This document shows positions 38,015-49,680 of a DNA stretch of 64,000 bases, one piece after another. The position numbers and the translations under genes were made by a program. This DNA is from Micractinium sp. NFX-FRZ (taxonomy: Eukaryota > Chlorophyta > Trebouxiophyceae > Chlorellales > Chlorellaceae): NCBI GenBank assembly GCA_029339195.1, contig JAPTJF010000176.1:51681-115680 (forward strand), written 5' to 3'. Within the stretch, counting starts at the first letter, position 1, and each line of letters opens with the position of its first letter. The notes under the pieces were generated by a model, which worked only from the letters and a program-made list of their open reading frames with translations, was not told the DNA's origin and did not search any database.

Positions 38015-41000
38015 ATGGCCGCGGCAGGCCACCGGCGCGTCGAGTTCGACGTGCAGCCCGCGGGTGCCTATGCCGTGCAGCTGAGGCTCACGCCCGCGCT
38101 GCTCGAGGCGCTGCTGCGGGCGCAGGAGACGGGGGAGGGAGCATCCATCCGCTTCGGCAGCCGGCCACAGGACAATGTGAGCGCATGTGGCCACATGGGG
38201 GTCGTGGGCAGGCCCGCCGGCGGCCGCCGCCGCTCCCACCCACTCGCTCTCCAGCAGCTGCACCCACCACTTCTGCTGCTTACACTCACCCCTGGCCTGC
38301 CTCAAACTCCACCCGTGTGGTGCTGCAGGCCATTAACGTGGGAGATGCCGACTTCCGGTTCACCGCGCTGCCTGAGCCCAGCTGCGACCTGCTGCACCTG
38401 CCCGCCGGCGGCTCCGCCAGCTTGGTGGGTGCTGTGCGCCAGAAGCTCATGGTTGCTCGAAACATGGAGGATGAGCGGCTGAGGGTGCGGGCACGTGGGG
38501 AGGAGGCGGAGCGGCGCGGGAACGAGCGCAAGGCACAGCTGCTGGACGGTAAACCCAAGCCCGGCAAGAAGGGGCCCGCTGCAGGCGCAGCAGCCGCCAC
38601 TGTGGTGCAGCGCCGAGTGACGCCGCCGCCGCCGTCTGCACCGCGCGGGCCCACGCCCCCGCCGCAGCTGACCGCCAGCATGCTAGCGCCAGCGGCATTC
38701 GCGGGGCGGCCACCCACGCACCCTGGCAGCGGGGCAGCAGCGGCAGCGGCAGCAGCAGCGGCAGCAGCAGCGGCAGCGCCGCCAGTTGCGCCGCCTGCGG
38801 CCGCCGCCCCTGGCGTGCCGCCTCCCAAACCCATGCACAAATCGGCCTCTACTGGCAAGCTGGGCCTGACCTCCAAATCCAGCTCAGCAGCCAGCCTGGG
38901 GGCTGGGTCGCTACAGCTGTCGGCCAGCGCCCGCGTGCTGCAGGCCGCACGCAGCGGCGTGCCGCTGCGCCTCATGCTGATTGCCATCCTGGCGGAGCGG
39001 CCGATGTCACTGAGCTCTGTCAAGGCCGGTGAGTGGGCCTGCCAGGCAGGTTGTTTGGAATTCCGATGCGGTGCTGCAGCGCGGGCGCGGGAGGGTCACT
39101 CAGACGGACGATGGTGGGCGGACGTGCGAGTTGCGGTCCAACCGTTGCAGCTGTAGTTCAGCCGACGCGCTGTTCGGCGGGCGGCTGGTGACTGCAAACA
39201 GCCTGCTTCCGACCCCCTGCCAACCGACCCCCAACTCCCCCCATCCCTGCCTGCAGTGCTGGGCGATGCAGCAGCACGCGTGAAGGTGTTCAAGATGCCC
39301 AAAAAAGAGGAGCTGGAGCGCACGATCAAGGCAGTGGCTGGTGAGCTCCCACACACAGCGTGCTTACATGAGTTTCTCTCAGCTCTGTCTGTGTTCTGTC
39401 TGGTGCACCGCGCTTGTCCCAAACTGCTCTGGGCTGTCCAAACTGGGCACCGGACAGCCTGCAGCACAAGTATAAAGGGCCCAGCCTGTGTGTTGGCAGC
39501 AGCGCCGGGGTTGTGGCACTGACGTGCCCGCTCGCCTGCCTGCCTGTTCAGTTGTCTTCCATTACCAAGCCGCCTTTGCTCATGTGTACGCCCGCCGCCC
39601 TCCCCCCTGCCTGCCCTGCAGAGTTCCGCACGCCTGGCATGTATGTGGTGTACAGCATGCTGCTCAGCGAGCTCGATTCGCTGCCCACCGCTGCCCCCGA
39701 GAAGGAGAAGAAGCGCGGCCGCAGCAGCACGCCGCCGGAGCAGCGCGGCGCCTCGCCAGGCAACAAGAGCGGCGAGGCGGCGGGTGCCGTGGCGGCGGGC
39801 GCCGCGCCTGCAGCCGGCCGGGGCGGCAGCAAGCAGAAGAAAGTGGCGCCAACAGCAGCGGGGGCACCCGGGGGGGCTGCTGCGGGGGCGGCGGTGGCAG
39901 CGCGCAAGGCTGCCGCTGGCAGCAAGCGCAGCCGGCTCGATGGCTGGACGGATGATGACAGCGGTGATGAGGGACGCCCGCCAGCTGCACAGCGTGTGCG
40001 GCAGCAGGCGCCCAAGGCAGCCTCAGAGCCGGTCCCCTTGGCAGCCCCCGCCTCGGCCGCCTCGCCCCCCAGCGTGGGCGGCGGCCCCGCCGGTGGCAGC
40101 AGCAGCAGCGGCGGCCACGCCGCCGCCGCCGCGCCTGGCGGTGCACAGCGGTGCACAGCGCGGCGCAGCAGCAGCAGCCGGGGGTCTGACAGAGCGGATG
40201 ACTCGTGGATAGAGGAGCATGCAGACCGGCAGCCAGAGCCTGCGGTGCCGATTGCCAGCAGAGAGGTGCGGGAGGGGGCTGGCTGGCTGTGCAGCCGGTG
40301 AGCTTGTGATTGGGGAGCGTAAGTGTACAAGTGCTGGGGGCCCCTCGGCTGTGCACCATCTTTCACCCTGCACAACCCTTCCCACACCCCCTTCCGTGTC
40401 TGTGCCGGCAGGAGCACCGGGAGCGCGAGGCCGCCCTCCGAGTTCAGCACGAATAACCATCTTGCCTCCCGCTCATCAACCTCCCATCCCCCTGCCTCTG
40501 TGCCTGCTCTGTGCCTGCTCTGTGCCTGCAGGAGTACCGGGAGCGCGAGGCCGCCTTCACCGCCAAGTACGAGGTCTACTTTGCCCTGCACCAGCTCATA
40601 GAGGCGCACAAGAAGGATTTCGAGGCGCTGGACGCCGCCATGCGCAGCGCCGGCAGCGCCGAGGAGCGCGAGAGGTGGGCTTTATCTCTTAGCTTCTTGG
40701 TTGGCTGCAAGGGCCGCCGGCGGGAGGGGCGGACGCGCAGAGCCGGCAGGCATATGCGTAGCACTCGCAATGTTGCAGCGTGGGAATGGCGCGTGACGAT
40801 AGTGTGTGTTTGTGTGCGGCAACCAGAGCACTGCTCCTTGTCTCAGTCGGCATCATCTCATCAGGCTGCCACACCTCTCCTCCTGCAGGCACCAAGTAGA
40901 GCTTGAGCGGCTGCACAAGCGGCGTGGCGCGCGCGCCAAGCGCTGGGATGCGGCCTACAGGTGGGCGAGGGCTGGGGGTGTGTTGTGGCCTGCCTGCCTG

Positions 41001-41330
41001 TCAGCTTGACGGCAAGCCTGCCTGCCTGCCTGCCTGCCCGCCCCCTCCTCTTCAATGCAGCAGCCTTGCTTCTGGTACTGGGCTGGCATCACTGGGCTGG
41101 CATCACCCGGCGCCCCAACCTACCATCTCCCTCGCACTGTGTGTCCTTTTCCCGCTCATACATCCCGCCCCCTTTCCCCTCACCCTCTGCGCCCCCACTC
41201 CTGCAGGGTGCTTCACCAGGAGCTGACCGCAGCCAAGTCCCGCATGGCCGAGTTTGTGCAGCGCCTGCAGCAGCAGGGGGGCAGCACTGGCGCGCCCCTC
41301 GAGGCGCTGCCTGCGGTGCGTGTCAAGTGA
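38015..41330 (+). CDS. ELL-type RNA polymerase II elongation factor
   Basis: Seven in-phase exons (38015-38176, 38329-39028, 39257-39340, 39622-40265, 40532-40674, 40889-40960, 41207-41330) encode 642 residues. The N-terminal part (FDVQPAGAYAVQLRLTP) and a winged-helix-like block (PLRLMLIAILAERPMSLSSV, then MPKKEELERTIKAVAEF) fit the ELL N-terminal elongation region. The middle is a Pro/Ala/Ser-rich low-complexity linker with a poly-Ala run near 38738-38780. The last about 112 residues form an occludin/ELL homology domain: EYREREAAFTAKYEVYFALH, IEAHKKDFEALD, HQVELERLHKRR and YRVLHQELTAAKSRM, a three-helix coiled bundle. ELL suppresses Pol II pausing and is a super/little elongation complex subunit, acting in the nucleus. 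The C-terminal domain is the strongest evidence; the N-terminal match is weaker. Confidence 0.8.
40401..40438 (+). repeat. Duplicated start of ELL exon 5 (pseudo-exon)
   Basis: Bases 40401-40438 repeat 40521-40558 with an offset of 120 bp and only a few mismatches, covering the acceptor (CCGGCAG versus CCTGCAG) and the first codons of exon 5 (EHREREAA versus EYREREAA). In frame the copy runs into TAA at 40453-40455, so its use as an acceptor would truncate the protein before the occludin-homology domain. Confidence 0.85.
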
Positions 41331-42413
41331 AGCAGGGCCGCACCGCAGCTGCGCTGGTGTACCACCAGCCACCTGCGTGCATTCGCGCAGCCTCCCCTGG
41401 CTGCTAATTAGACCTGCATGCACCCGCAGGCCGCATCTCAATAACCCACCACCGCGAAAGTCCCACACTTGAGAGAGCACTTGCGGCAGATACCCGCCCC
41501 CCGCGCCTCCCCTACCTTCCTCCTCATCTGCCCCCCATTGAATGCACCCCCTCCCCCTGTATCTGCCGCCCCAATATTTCTGGAGGCCCAGCCCTCCCTC
41601 AGACCAACCCCTCCCCTTGTGCCACTACCGCCGCCACGCGTTTTGCACCCCCAACGCATGGCCCCCGCCCATACCTGTGTGCCCCCCACCTCAGCTTCCT
41701 CCCTACAATTTCTTGCCCCTTGCCCGCCTGCACTCAGCTCTCAGAGCAGCGGCGCTAGCGTGGCAGCCTTGCCTGCACCCTCTGCAGGCTGCCCGCTGCG
41801 CCCCTGACCCTCCTGAGCGCTGCTGCTGCCTCCTGTGTACTCCCCGCCGTTTACCACTCCTGGCCCGCGGGCAAGCGGCGTGCATGCACCGGAGCGTGCT
41901 CCACCCGCGTGCACGCCCTGCCCGCCCGCCTCCCGTGCTCTTTTACCCTCTCTCCGTCTCCTCTCCACACTTATCCCATGGCTCGTGCGCACACGCTCCC
42001 TATTCGCTCCCTCTTTTTTGTGGAGCCAGGGAAGTGTTGCCCACTACTGCCAGCGGGGCCTGCACTCCCCCCAACCAATATCTTCAGGGCACGCGCCTTT
42101 AGCGTCCCACCTTGCCGTCTTGTAGCCAGCGCAGCAGCGCCCTTCAGCGGGGCGCCGTCCCGCCCAGGCCCTTGCTTGCGCTCTTCTGATTGCTCGTCCG
42201 CTCGCTCCCTCGCCTGCTCGATCTCCCGCTCGCACCTGTCCTCTGTACCCCCCCACCCTGACTACTGCGCCGCATCCTTCCTGTTTTGCCCCTGTTTTCG
42301 TTTCCCTTTCCACCGTTGTTTGATGCACTGACATGACTGGCAGCACACCTGCACCTCCAGCCGCCCTGCACGGGCCGCCCCCTTGGGCGCCTGGCGCCCA
42401 CCAAAGCACACTC

Positions 42414-42432
42414 TGTAATGGAGACGTTGTAA
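42414..42432 (+). terminator. Putative TGTAA polyadenylation signals of ELL-like gene
   Basis: Two plus-strand TGTAA motifs occur at 42414-42418 and 42428-42432, about 1.1 kb past the ELL stop. They are close to the minus-strand motif of the convergent neighbour, suggesting overlapping 3' ends. Confidence 0.35.
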
Positions 42433-42469
42433 CGCACAACTGAGCAGCACTGTACTGTGCTGTGAGGTC

Positions 42470-42474
42470 TTACA
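42470..42474 (-). terminator. Putative TGTAA polyadenylation signal of 42636-43968 gene
   Basis: Minus-strand TGTAA, about 160 bp past the stop codon of the small helical-protein gene. Confidence 0.4.
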
Positions 42475-42635
42475 TGCAAGTGAAGGGGCAGCAAGCGAGG
42501 GAGCAGGAAAGGAAAGCAAATGGAAGCCAGGGGGAGCAGCAGAGTGGAGCAGGAGCACAGAGCAGTCGGTGCAAAAAGGTAACGTCAGGGATGAGGATTC
42601 GTCAGGGTTGCCAGGCTGGCACCGCTCTCGACTGT

Positions 42636-43968
42636 TTACTCGTGCAGTGTATCCAGCTGCGCCACTTCTGCCCTGCAGGCAGGGGAGCAGCCGGGGCCCA
42701 ACGGGTCTGGAGCAGCAGATGCTGGAGGGGCTTAAAGGCTGGAAGCAGCAAGCACAGAACCCGTCCCTTGGCTGCCGCGGCAGACACCACCGTTTGCTTC
42801 GCTACAAATTGCGCCTCGCTTACTGCACATTCTCGGGCCAGCTCAGCTCAACTCGAACAGCCAATCCCAATAGAGAAACAAGCTTGGCAGCAGAAAGCAA
42901 CCTTGCAGGCCCACCCACTTGAGCTGCTCCATCTTGAGCCCCATGCTGCGCTGCAGCTTGCCACGCTCCTCCTCGCTGCAGGCGGGAGCAGGGCAGCACA
43001 GCAGGCAGACAGGGGAGGCTCAGCACGCAGGCCAGGAGCAGGGCAGCACAGCAGGGAGGCAGCCCTGGAGGCTCAGCAAGCGGGCCGTGACACTTCCATC
43101 CCACTGCATTTGCAAGGTCTCCACTCTTGTAGGGCGTGCACAGCGCGAGCCGCTGGTGCCAGAAGCCCGGTGAACGGGGCGCTGCCGCCTGCGCCGCTGT
43201 GTTGAGGGGGGCCACCCAACACCACAGTGCACCTGAGCTGCCCCAGCACGGCTTGGTAGCGGTCAAGCACGTCCTGTACCGCCTTGCGGGCTGTATCGCA
43301 CGACTCGTTGAAGTACACGGTCTCTGGAGGGCGGGCAGCGGTGGGGGAGTGGAGGAGGGGAGGGAGAGGATTAGGGTGTTGAGTTGAGGGAGCGCAGAGA
43401 GGCGAGGGAGGTAGGAGGAGTTGGGGCCATGTGCGGGGTGCCCTCAGGGCAACGGTCGCGCAGCGACGTGATGCTTGGACTGCACAGCGGATATGTGCAG
43501 CAATGCAATGATCCACCTCTTCCCAGAGCCGTTTTTTTGTCAGCCACACCCTTGACCACCACCCACCCGCCTCCTCCTGAGCGTATTCAATTTCATCACG
43601 CGCTTCAACAAACATCTCATTGATGCCCTCAATCTGCAGGAGGTGGGCGGGGCTGGTGGATATGCAACAAGGGTTGCAACATGTGCAGACCGGGGAACAC
43701 CAGAAAGGGAGCAGGCGCCTGAGGGCAGGCCGCATGTTGTCTGCATCGAGTCTCGGGGGAGGGTATGCAGCAGTGGCGGCAGCGGCGGCGGCGGCGGCAG
43801 CAAAACCCCTGGAGGCTGGCGCTGCACCTCGTCCTTGAACTCTTCGACTGTTGAGTAGCTCCGGAGCTTCCCCTGAATCAGGCAAGGCAGTTGCAAGCCG
43901 CGTGCAGCTGCTTGCCGCCAGGGCACCCGCAGGCCCAGCCGCTGCGCTAGTAAAGCAAGAGAGCTCAT
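42636..43968 (-). CDS. Small conserved helical protein, probably mitochondrial
   Basis: Five minus-strand exons (43968-43828, 43633-43567, 43323-43233, 42975-42915, 42656-42636) join in phase to 126 residues. The first about 40 residues (MSSLALLAQRLGLRVPWRQA, then basic residues up to RSYSTVEEFKDE) look like a cleavable mitochondrial presequence with an R-x-(Y/F)-S-type site. The mature part is all-helical and acidic: IEGINEMFVEARDEIEYAQE, AETVYFNESCDTARKAVQD, then EEERGKLQRSMGLKMEQL. I recognise the general look of a small uncharacterised plant/algal mitochondrial protein but cannot name a function. The last exon is only 21 bp (LDTLHE plus stop), so the extreme C-terminus is less certain. 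The gene diverges tightly from the next gene. Confidence 0.72.
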
Positions 43969-44124
43969 TGTGGGTGATCAATTCTGATCCTACGGAATGC
44001 CAGGCGCAGAAATGAGCAACGGAGGAGTGTGGCATTGGCAAAGCACCAATGGCGCCAAGGAAACTCCCGCTCAACCACTCTTTCGCACTTTTGATCGCCT
44101 TCCATTTGATTACAGACCCGTCCA
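43969..44124. promoter_or_regulatory. Compact 156-bp divergent promoter
   Basis: Only 156 bp lie between the ATG of the small helical-protein gene (minus, 43968) and the ATG of the lycopene-cyclase-like gene (plus, 44125). Both 5' UTRs and both promoters must share this space, which suggests co-regulation of two organelle-targeted products. No defined element is claimed. Confidence 0.55.
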
Positions 44125-47100
44125 ATGCGTGCCACAACCACTGCTGTTGCTGGGCGGCAGGTGGCGAGTCGCTTGCCGCCCAGCGGCAAGCCTGGCCCGG
44201 TCCCTCGCCCATTCCCGGCAACCCAGACACGCAATGCAGCACGCCGAGGCATTGTTAAGGCGGATCAGCCAGCCGCTCTGCCCGACAGCCCTCCACCCAG
44301 CGCCGCCGCACCGCCGCCCGCCGCCTCCACCACAGCAAGCGCAGCAACCAATGGCGGCGCCAGCAGTGGGGAGAGCCTGACAGAACGCATGTTCCGGCAG
44401 ATGGAGCAAAATGCTGCAGCAGGGGCGCAGGGTGAGCGCAGCCGTTCCACTATTGGGGTGCTCACCCCGCCAGCGGCAGCTGCCCCCTCCTCTTCCTTGC
44501 CATGTCGGTGCACCTCGCCAACAAAGCCTCCTTCCATCCCGCACTACACACTGCACAACGCATCGTCGCCCACCGCAATCCTCCCTGCATGTCCCCTGCG
44601 TGCAGCCCAGGGCGCCGGCGGCGCCACAAGCCTGCAAGCGCTCCGCCGCGCAGACGCCGCCTGGCGCGAGCTGCGCACCCGCCGCACATGGGGCGCCAAG
44701 CCAGAGTTTGTGCGCCTGACCCGGGAGAAGCTTGGGAAGCCCACGGATGTGGATGTGGTGGTGTGCGGAGGCACCCTGGGCATCTTCCTGGCATGCTCCC
44801 TGCAGCTGCAAGGTGCGCCAGCAGCGGGCGGGGCGGGCGGGGCCGGCACGGGCGGGCAGGCCTGAACAAGCCTTGGTATCGCCTGCCCAGGGGGGGTGCC
44901 TGCACATCCCTCTTGCATGGGGTGCGGTGCGTCTCAGGTGTTCACTCATGCTGCCATGCGGGTGCACCTGTTGAGTCCGTGGAAAGCATGCCCGTGGAGC
45001 CTTCCCACATTCCTGTGCCCACCCACCTCCTCTCCTGCAATTCTTGCCACCCGTCCCCGACACCCACCTGCTCCCCCACCCACTCAATGTCCAATGTGCC
45101 GCTGCTGTCCTCCGCAGGGCTGAAGGTTGCGGTGCTGGAGCGGGGGCCGCTGCTGGGGCGCGCCCAGGAGTGGAACATCAGCAGGAAGGAGCTGCTCGAG
45201 CTGGTGAGCCTGCTTGGTGTGCTGGCAGTAGCAGCGGGTGTGGTGTGGTGGTGGCGGGAGGGAATAGTGGAGCACGAGGCAGTAGTGAAGCATCAGAGCA
45301 AGTAGCTGTGGGAGCTTGGGTGTTGGTGCCAGCTGGCCTGCTTGCTTTGGCTGGAGGGGCAGCTGGTGCCAGCTGCCAGGAGCAGGTGCATGTGGTGGCA
45401 GGCAAGGCCAGGGAACAGGACGTTGACAGAGTCAGTCTAGCCCCGTTCTCACAACTGCACACCTCCGCCACTTGACGAGATTCTTCAGTTCAGAAAGGGC
45501 TCAGGGAGGCTGCCAACTGTCTTCCCTGTCCGCGACTTCTCTGTCATCCCCACCCCTTCCGACTGCTGCATACATCCTTCCTCCGCCACATGTGCCTGCA
45601 GGTCGAGCTGGGCGTGCTGTCTGAGCAGGAGGCGGAGGAGTGCGTGTCTGTCGAGTTCAACCCAGGTGGGTCCTGTTGCATACTGCCGCCAGTCGCACCC
45701 GTCGCCAGCTGTCGCCCGCCATTGATTCCAGCCACCCGGTTGCACACCCGCCAGCTGTTGCACCACTGCTGGCAGTCGCACCTGCGTCGCCAGCCATTGT
45801 CGCCCGGAGTCACGCTTTTCCAGCCACTTGCCGCGGGACTGCATCCGCACCAGCTGCCAACTGGGGCAGCGCACAACGGGCTGTTCCATCATCGCTACAT
45901 GCTGCTCTGCATGGCCTGGCAGCACTGACGAGGGGATCGCCCACACAGCATCACGCCTGCCTTCCCGCCAACCAGCACCTTGCCTCCCTGCCACAAACCC
46001 TGCCTGCCAACCATCATCCGCCTTCCAGCACCTCCCTGACCCCTGCCGGCCTGCCCTCACCCCCGCCACCGCAGTGCGCATCGGCTTCTACGGCGAGCCG
46101 CCACGAGGGGGCGCCGAAGTCATGACACGGGACGTGCTGAACCTGGGAGTGAGCCCCGCACGCCTGGTGGAAGCCGCACGCCGGCGCTTTGAGGGGGCAG
46201 GCGGCCGCGTGCTGGAGCGCACGCCGCTGAGCGGTGTGTGGGTGCACCCCGACGGTGTGGCGCTCCAGTTGGGCTCGCCCGCCGGCCCTACCAGCAGCAG
46301 CAACGGCAGCAGCGGCGGCAGCAACGGCAGCAACGGCAGCAACAGCAGCTCCTCCGCAGCCCAGCAGCAGCAGCAGCAGCCAGAGCTGACGGCGCGGCTG
46401 CTTCTGGACTGCATGGGCCATGCCTCGCCTATCGTGCAGCAGGTGCGGTGGGGCCACAAGCCAGACGGCATTTGCCTCGTCGTCGGCTCCTGTGCCCGCG
46501 GCTTTGACCCTGCCCACAACACGACTGGCGACGTCATCTTTACAAACAGCCACAGCCAGCCAGAGGCTCCGGCCGCTGCAGCTTCCAGCAGTGGCGGCGG
46601 CGGCGGCAGCAGCGCGGGGGAGCAAGTGGTGAACACGCAGCTGTTTTGGGAGGCCTTCCCGGCGGGCAGCGGCCCGGGTGACCGCACGACCTACATGTTC
46701 ACATACCTGGATGCCGTGCCCAACCGCCCCTCCCTGGAGGCGATGATGGAGCTGTACTGGAAGCTGATGCCGCAGTACCAGGCGGTACCGCTGGACAACC
46801 TGCAGCCGCAGCGCATCCTCTTTGGGTGGTTCCCCACGTATCGTGCCTCCCCGCTGCCCCCCGCCTTCCCTCGGGTGCTCCAAATGGGCGATGCCAGGTG
46901 TGGCGGGGTGTCTGTGTGGGGCAGGAGGGGAGGGGGAGGAGGAGGGGTGTCGCGGGGCAGGGGGTAGGGTGCCTGTGCCCTTTCCCCTTTCGTGGCAGGG
47001 CCTGCCCGCCTGCCTGCCTGCCTGCTTGCTTTGCTGCCAATCTCGCTGCTCTGCCGGTTCACTCGAGCCCACGCACCCTCGTACACAGAGGCCGCTGCTC

Positions 47101-48854
47101 AGCAGCAACAGCTCTGACACCCGGCTCCTAACCGAGAGCGCACCCCTCAGTAGCCGCCGCATCCCATCTCCCCTCCTCCACCTACGCTGCCCCGGGCCCG
47201 CAGCGGCATCCAGTCCCCCCTGAGCTTCGGCGGTTTCGGCGCGCTGACCCGCCACCTGGGCCGCCTGACGCGCGCCATCACGGAGGCGCTGGAGGTGGAT
47301 GCCCTGGGGCCCAGGAGCCTGGGCATGATCAACACCTACAACCCTGGCCTGAGCGGAGCCTGGTGAGTGCGCCTAGAAAGTCGGCGTGCGTGTCTTTTTA
47401 TGGCTGGGCCGGTGGGAAGGCCGGTGGGGGCAAGGTCGGGTGCCACTGACCTGCAGGCAGGCAGTTGCTGGGAACCGCTGCCCACCACAGCCACCAAGCA
47501 CGCAAGCACGGTGCATTCCCCCCGCCCTCCATCCCGCTCCCGCCGACAACCCCCTTGCCTACGGCCTGCTCTTGCCGCAGGATGCTGCAGCGCGCCATGA
47601 GCATTCGAGCGGATGCACGCGGGTACAGCCGGGAGTTTATCAACCGCCTGCTGGCAGAGAACTTCAAGGCAAGCTAAGCTGCAGGCAGGGGTCGCAGCGG
47701 CTGTGTGGTGCAGGGTGGCGCTGTGCAGAGCTCTCTGTGTCATGCTTTTGATGTCGGAAGGGGCTAAAGCCGGGAATTCAGCACACCGACTGCTGGCTGA
47801 GGAGTTGGAGGCGGGCCAAAGACCGGGGCCTTGATGGTGGCTACAAACGTGGAGGCTGTTGTAGCCAAACCCAGCTCGCCCCGCACCTGCCCGTGGCTGT
47901 CATCACCAACAACTTCACGTGTGTATTTACAATTCCTGTGTATTTACAATTCCTTGTTCCATCCCAACCTTGGACGTGTGGGCTGCAGGCGATGGAGCAG
48001 CTGGGAGATCCGGTCCTGAAGCCCTTCCTGCAGGACGTGATCCAGCTGGGGCCCCTGCTCAAGTCGCTCACCAAGCAGGTGGGTGGGTGGGTGGGTGGGG
48101 CATTCTCAAACCCTGCTTTCCCCTGGAACATGAACTGCTGGGGCCACCACACGCAGTGCTCGCAGGTGGTAGCTTTGCCGCGCAGTCCTCCCTTCTACGC
48201 TGGTTTGATGGGCAGCCAGGTGGCGCCTCCCGGGCGAGAGGTACTTTGGTGCCCCCCCTTGCGTATGCCCTCTTGTACATATGCCCGCCTTGTGCATATG
48301 CCCCCTTATGCGCATGCCCCCTCCATGCTTGTGCCCCCTCCATGCTCATGCCCCCTGCAGATGGTGCAAGACCCTCTGATGGTGCCCCAAATCCTGCTGC
48401 GCGTGGGCCCCGCCGCCATGGCCGACTGGCTGCTGCACCTGGCGGGCCTGGCGGTGTACACCTTCCTGCACTGGGATGTCCAGGTGGGGTGGCAGATCGG
48501 CCAGCTGTGCTGCTTGTTTGCTTCGAAGCAGTGTGCCGATGCCCATGCATGCACCGCTCCGTTGCGGCACTGCTGCGTGGATGCTGTGGGGTGCCTCTGG
48601 CGATCGGCAGTGTCAGTAAGGTGCCTTCCCCAGGCTAGGGGGTGACGCTTCCCCCAGGCTAGGGGGTGACACTGTGCCCCAACAGCCGCCATCTGTGACC
48701 CTGCCTCAACCCGCCCCGCCCCGCCTTCTGTTTGCTGGCTTGCGTTCAGAAGTACAAGCCGCTCATCGAGAAGCTGCCCCCCAAGCCACGATACATGATG
48801 CGCCGGGCCATGGAGAAGTGGGAGTACGGCGCCGGGAAGGACTTCAAGCTCTAA
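44125..48854 (+). CDS. Plastid lycopene-cyclase-like FAD-dependent protein
   Basis: Ten exons (44125-44431, 44606-44812, 45118-45203, 45602-45665, 46075-46897, 47204-47362, 47581-47668, 47989-48078, 48361-48483, 48750-48854) give 683 residues. The first about 85 residues are rich in Ala/Ser/Thr/Arg and Pro, like a chloroplast transit peptide. The dinucleotide-binding start is DVDVVVCGGTLGIFLA at residues 150-165, followed by GLKVAVLERG and EWNISRKELLEL. Later blocks include LLLDCMGHASPIVQQVR, DRTTYMFTYLDAVPNRPS, ILFGWFPTYRASPLP and a C-terminal membrane-like LHLAGLAVYTFLHW. This is the family annotated in plants as lycopene beta/epsilon cyclase-like, distinct from true LCYB/LCYE; the reaction is not established. 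Intron 7 has a good GC donor (TTCAAG|GCAAGC). A Ser/Gly-rich insertion sits at 46300-46380. Confidence 0.85.
47922..47953. repeat. TGTATTTACAATTCC direct repeat in intron
   Basis: The 15-bp AT-rich unit appears twice with a 17-bp period in the GC-AG intron before the exon at 47989; its AT content stands out against the GC-rich background. Confidence 0.9.
48626..48670. repeat. About 24-bp tandem repeat (2 copies) in last intron
   Basis: CCCCAGGCTAGGGGGTGAC is repeated at about 48628-48646 and 48652-48670 upstream of the final exon of the lycopene-cyclase-like gene. Each unit has a small hairpin potential (CCCC...GGGG). Confidence 0.85.
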
Positions 48855-49680
48855 GGGTCGCACTGCGCGCAAGCGGGCCTGCTTGCATTCGCTTGTGAGG
48901 CGGGCAGGGGGCCGGCCGGCCGGCAACTGCGCCCGCCTGAGGCTCCGGCCTGTGGGGCAATGCCGGCAGCAAGCTTCCTCATCTTCCAGCACTGATCATC
49001 TTCCAGACCGCAGCCACTAGCTCCTCCTGCCAGCAGAAACTGATCCTGGCTGTGGACACTTCGTCCTGAGTATACACATGTTTCTTCAACTCTGCTTCTG
49101 GCTCTGCCTTCTGACGTCGGCTCGTGCACTGACCCTCTGGGCACTGCTTGTCGATTTCCTTGTTCTGGACATCTGAAACGTTTGTAAACTCATACCATGT
49201 CAGCCTTTGAACATTATTACACGCCCAGGAGGCGCATTGGGCCAGGCCAGAGCCAGGGGACTCTTCCTAGACTGGTCCCGTCGCTGTGGGTGCCCAGAGG
49301 CGGCGGCCGCCAGCATGGCGGCAGGGCATGAGCGGCGGCCTGCATCGCCAGATGTGGATGCGGCTTGAGCCTTTGCTCCATCTGGTGCGCGTACGCTTTG
49401 TACATAGGAGCACAGTTTACCCCCGCGCGCGTCGCATTTCCCCTCCCCGGCCAGGAGAAAGCAGCAGCTCCTACGAGTGGCAGCCTGATTGTGAATGCTT
49501 TTAGCGGCGCCCGGTTGGCGCGCGGCTTTAGGGCGCACCTGGGCTGGCGGCGAGAAGGCGCCGGCGCTAGCCCGTTGGCGGCGGCGGCAGACGCTGCCGC
49601 AGCGCACACAGTTAGCAGTCATTCGCACTGAGGAGCTCGCTGCTGAGACACACGTGGCTGAGGGCAGTGCACCAGACAGT
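48855..49680. other. Intergenic region before fatty-acid hydroxylase-like gene
   Basis: Contains the 3' UTR of the upstream gene with a TGTAA at 49183-49187, then the presumed promoter and 5' UTR of the hydroxylase-like gene. The region 49300-49680 is very GC-rich and open in several frames but lacks family similarity. Confidence 0.5.
49183..49187 (+). terminator. Putative TGTAA polyadenylation signal of lycopene-cyclase-like gene
   Basis: TGTAA lies 329 bp past the stop codon at 48854, a typical green-algal 3' UTR distance. Confidence 0.45.

Larger units (their letters stand above)
41331..42635. other. Convergent 3' region between ELL-like gene and small helical-protein gene
   Basis: About 1.3 kb of C-rich sequence with no supportable gene. 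Probable polyadenylation motifs for both convergent genes lie at its distal end. Confidence 0.5.

Noticed and set aside
44125..48854. True lycopene beta or epsilon cyclase
   Set aside because: The start of the FAD-binding region (VVVCGGTLG, EWNISRKEL) and overall length fit the separate lycopene-cyclase-like family rather than LCYB/LCYE.
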